NCBI GenBank assembly: GCA_963576475.1
Contig: OY754965.1
Span: 2,887,831 to 2,951,830, forward strand
Direction: 5' to 3'
Length of the DNA: 64,000 nt
From: Molanna angustata
Lineage: Eukaryota > Arthropoda > Insecta > Trichoptera > Molannidae
The translations under genes were made by a program, and so were the position numbers. Shown here piece after piece: positions 63,826 to 64,000 of the stretch. Numbering within the stretch: the stretch's first letter is position 1; each line of letters starts with the position of its first letter. Under the pieces are notes generated by a model, which ran no database searches, was not told the DNA's origin, and saw nothing but the letters and a program-made list of their open reading frames with translations.

Positions 63826-64000
63826 TTTCACATCAAACCATTGATTTTTTACGTTCATATTGCCAATGTCAAACGCAGTGGTTCAACCATGTTAAGTAAA
63901 AATACATAATATCTACTGTGAAACAATATTTAATAAACAGTAAGTACTTAAGGCAAACAACACGTACTCTAATGATGTATTTGTAAAAGAATGTAATTTA
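63826..64000. other. Spacer to window end
   Basis: Nothing recognisable. Confidence 0.4.

Overview
This window is AT-rich eukaryotic DNA, almost certainly from an insect. I infer a lepidopteran from the recurrent short GTAGGTACCTAC-type strings and the style of the SINE and LINE families, but no host gene settles it. There is no bacterial-style gene organisation: no operons, ribosome binding sites or complete host gene. Nearly everything recognisable is a mobile element or a tandem repeat, most of it decayed, truncated or nested. Names such as MITE-W, element Y, element Z and SINE-4 are working labels coined here for repeats that recur inside the window.

Retroelements. The best-preserved gene is the 1022-codon endonuclease/reverse-transcriptase reading frame of a jockey-like LINE (35861-39166, minus). 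It sits between 12-bp target-site duplications and is damaged by one frameshift in its C-terminal zinc knuckle. A 5'-truncated RTE-like LINE (31222-33160, minus) keeps a full RT domain, and at least seven shorter copies of that family are scattered through the window. About a dozen other RTE-like and jockey/CR1-like fragments keep only the C-terminal 30-150 codons and a short simple-repeat tail. Five SINE types occur: a tRNA-Thr-like family, a family with the head GGCTCAGTTGG, a family with a 15-bp target-site duplication (8142-8426), a family whose 3' end resembles the RTE-like LINE tail, and a single SINE with a LINE-like ATTGCC tail.

DNA elements. There are many small inverted-repeat elements: a Mutator-like MITE with a 10-bp target duplication (4151-4360), a TTAA-flanked long-inverted-repeat element (17311-17928), a hAT-like MITE (24781-25085), several near-perfect palindromes, a foldback element with TTCGAA-rich arms (3865-4708), and a Helitron-like element carrying two internal tandem arrays (28596-29930).

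Tandem repeats. The dominant one is about 48 copies of a 93-bp unit (9711-14108) lying between the stop codon and the A-rich tail of a jockey/CR1-like LINE fragment. Others are a 40-bp array (40511-40870) inside an internally deleted LINE derivative, a 44-bp array (54019-54681), an 18-bp array and a 141-bp array inside the Helitron-like element, a degenerate dimeric array (22740-23310), a GT microsatellite, and a CAAGAC/GTCTTG self-complementary tract (60511-60705).

Possible host coding sequence is limited to two short exon-like segments: a minus-strand first exon for a secreted peptide ending at a GTAAGT donor (56431-56581) and a plus-strand first exon for a THAP zinc-finger protein ending at a GTAATC donor (58720-58790). 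I could not find later exons for either. The rest is AT-rich spacer in which I see no gene.
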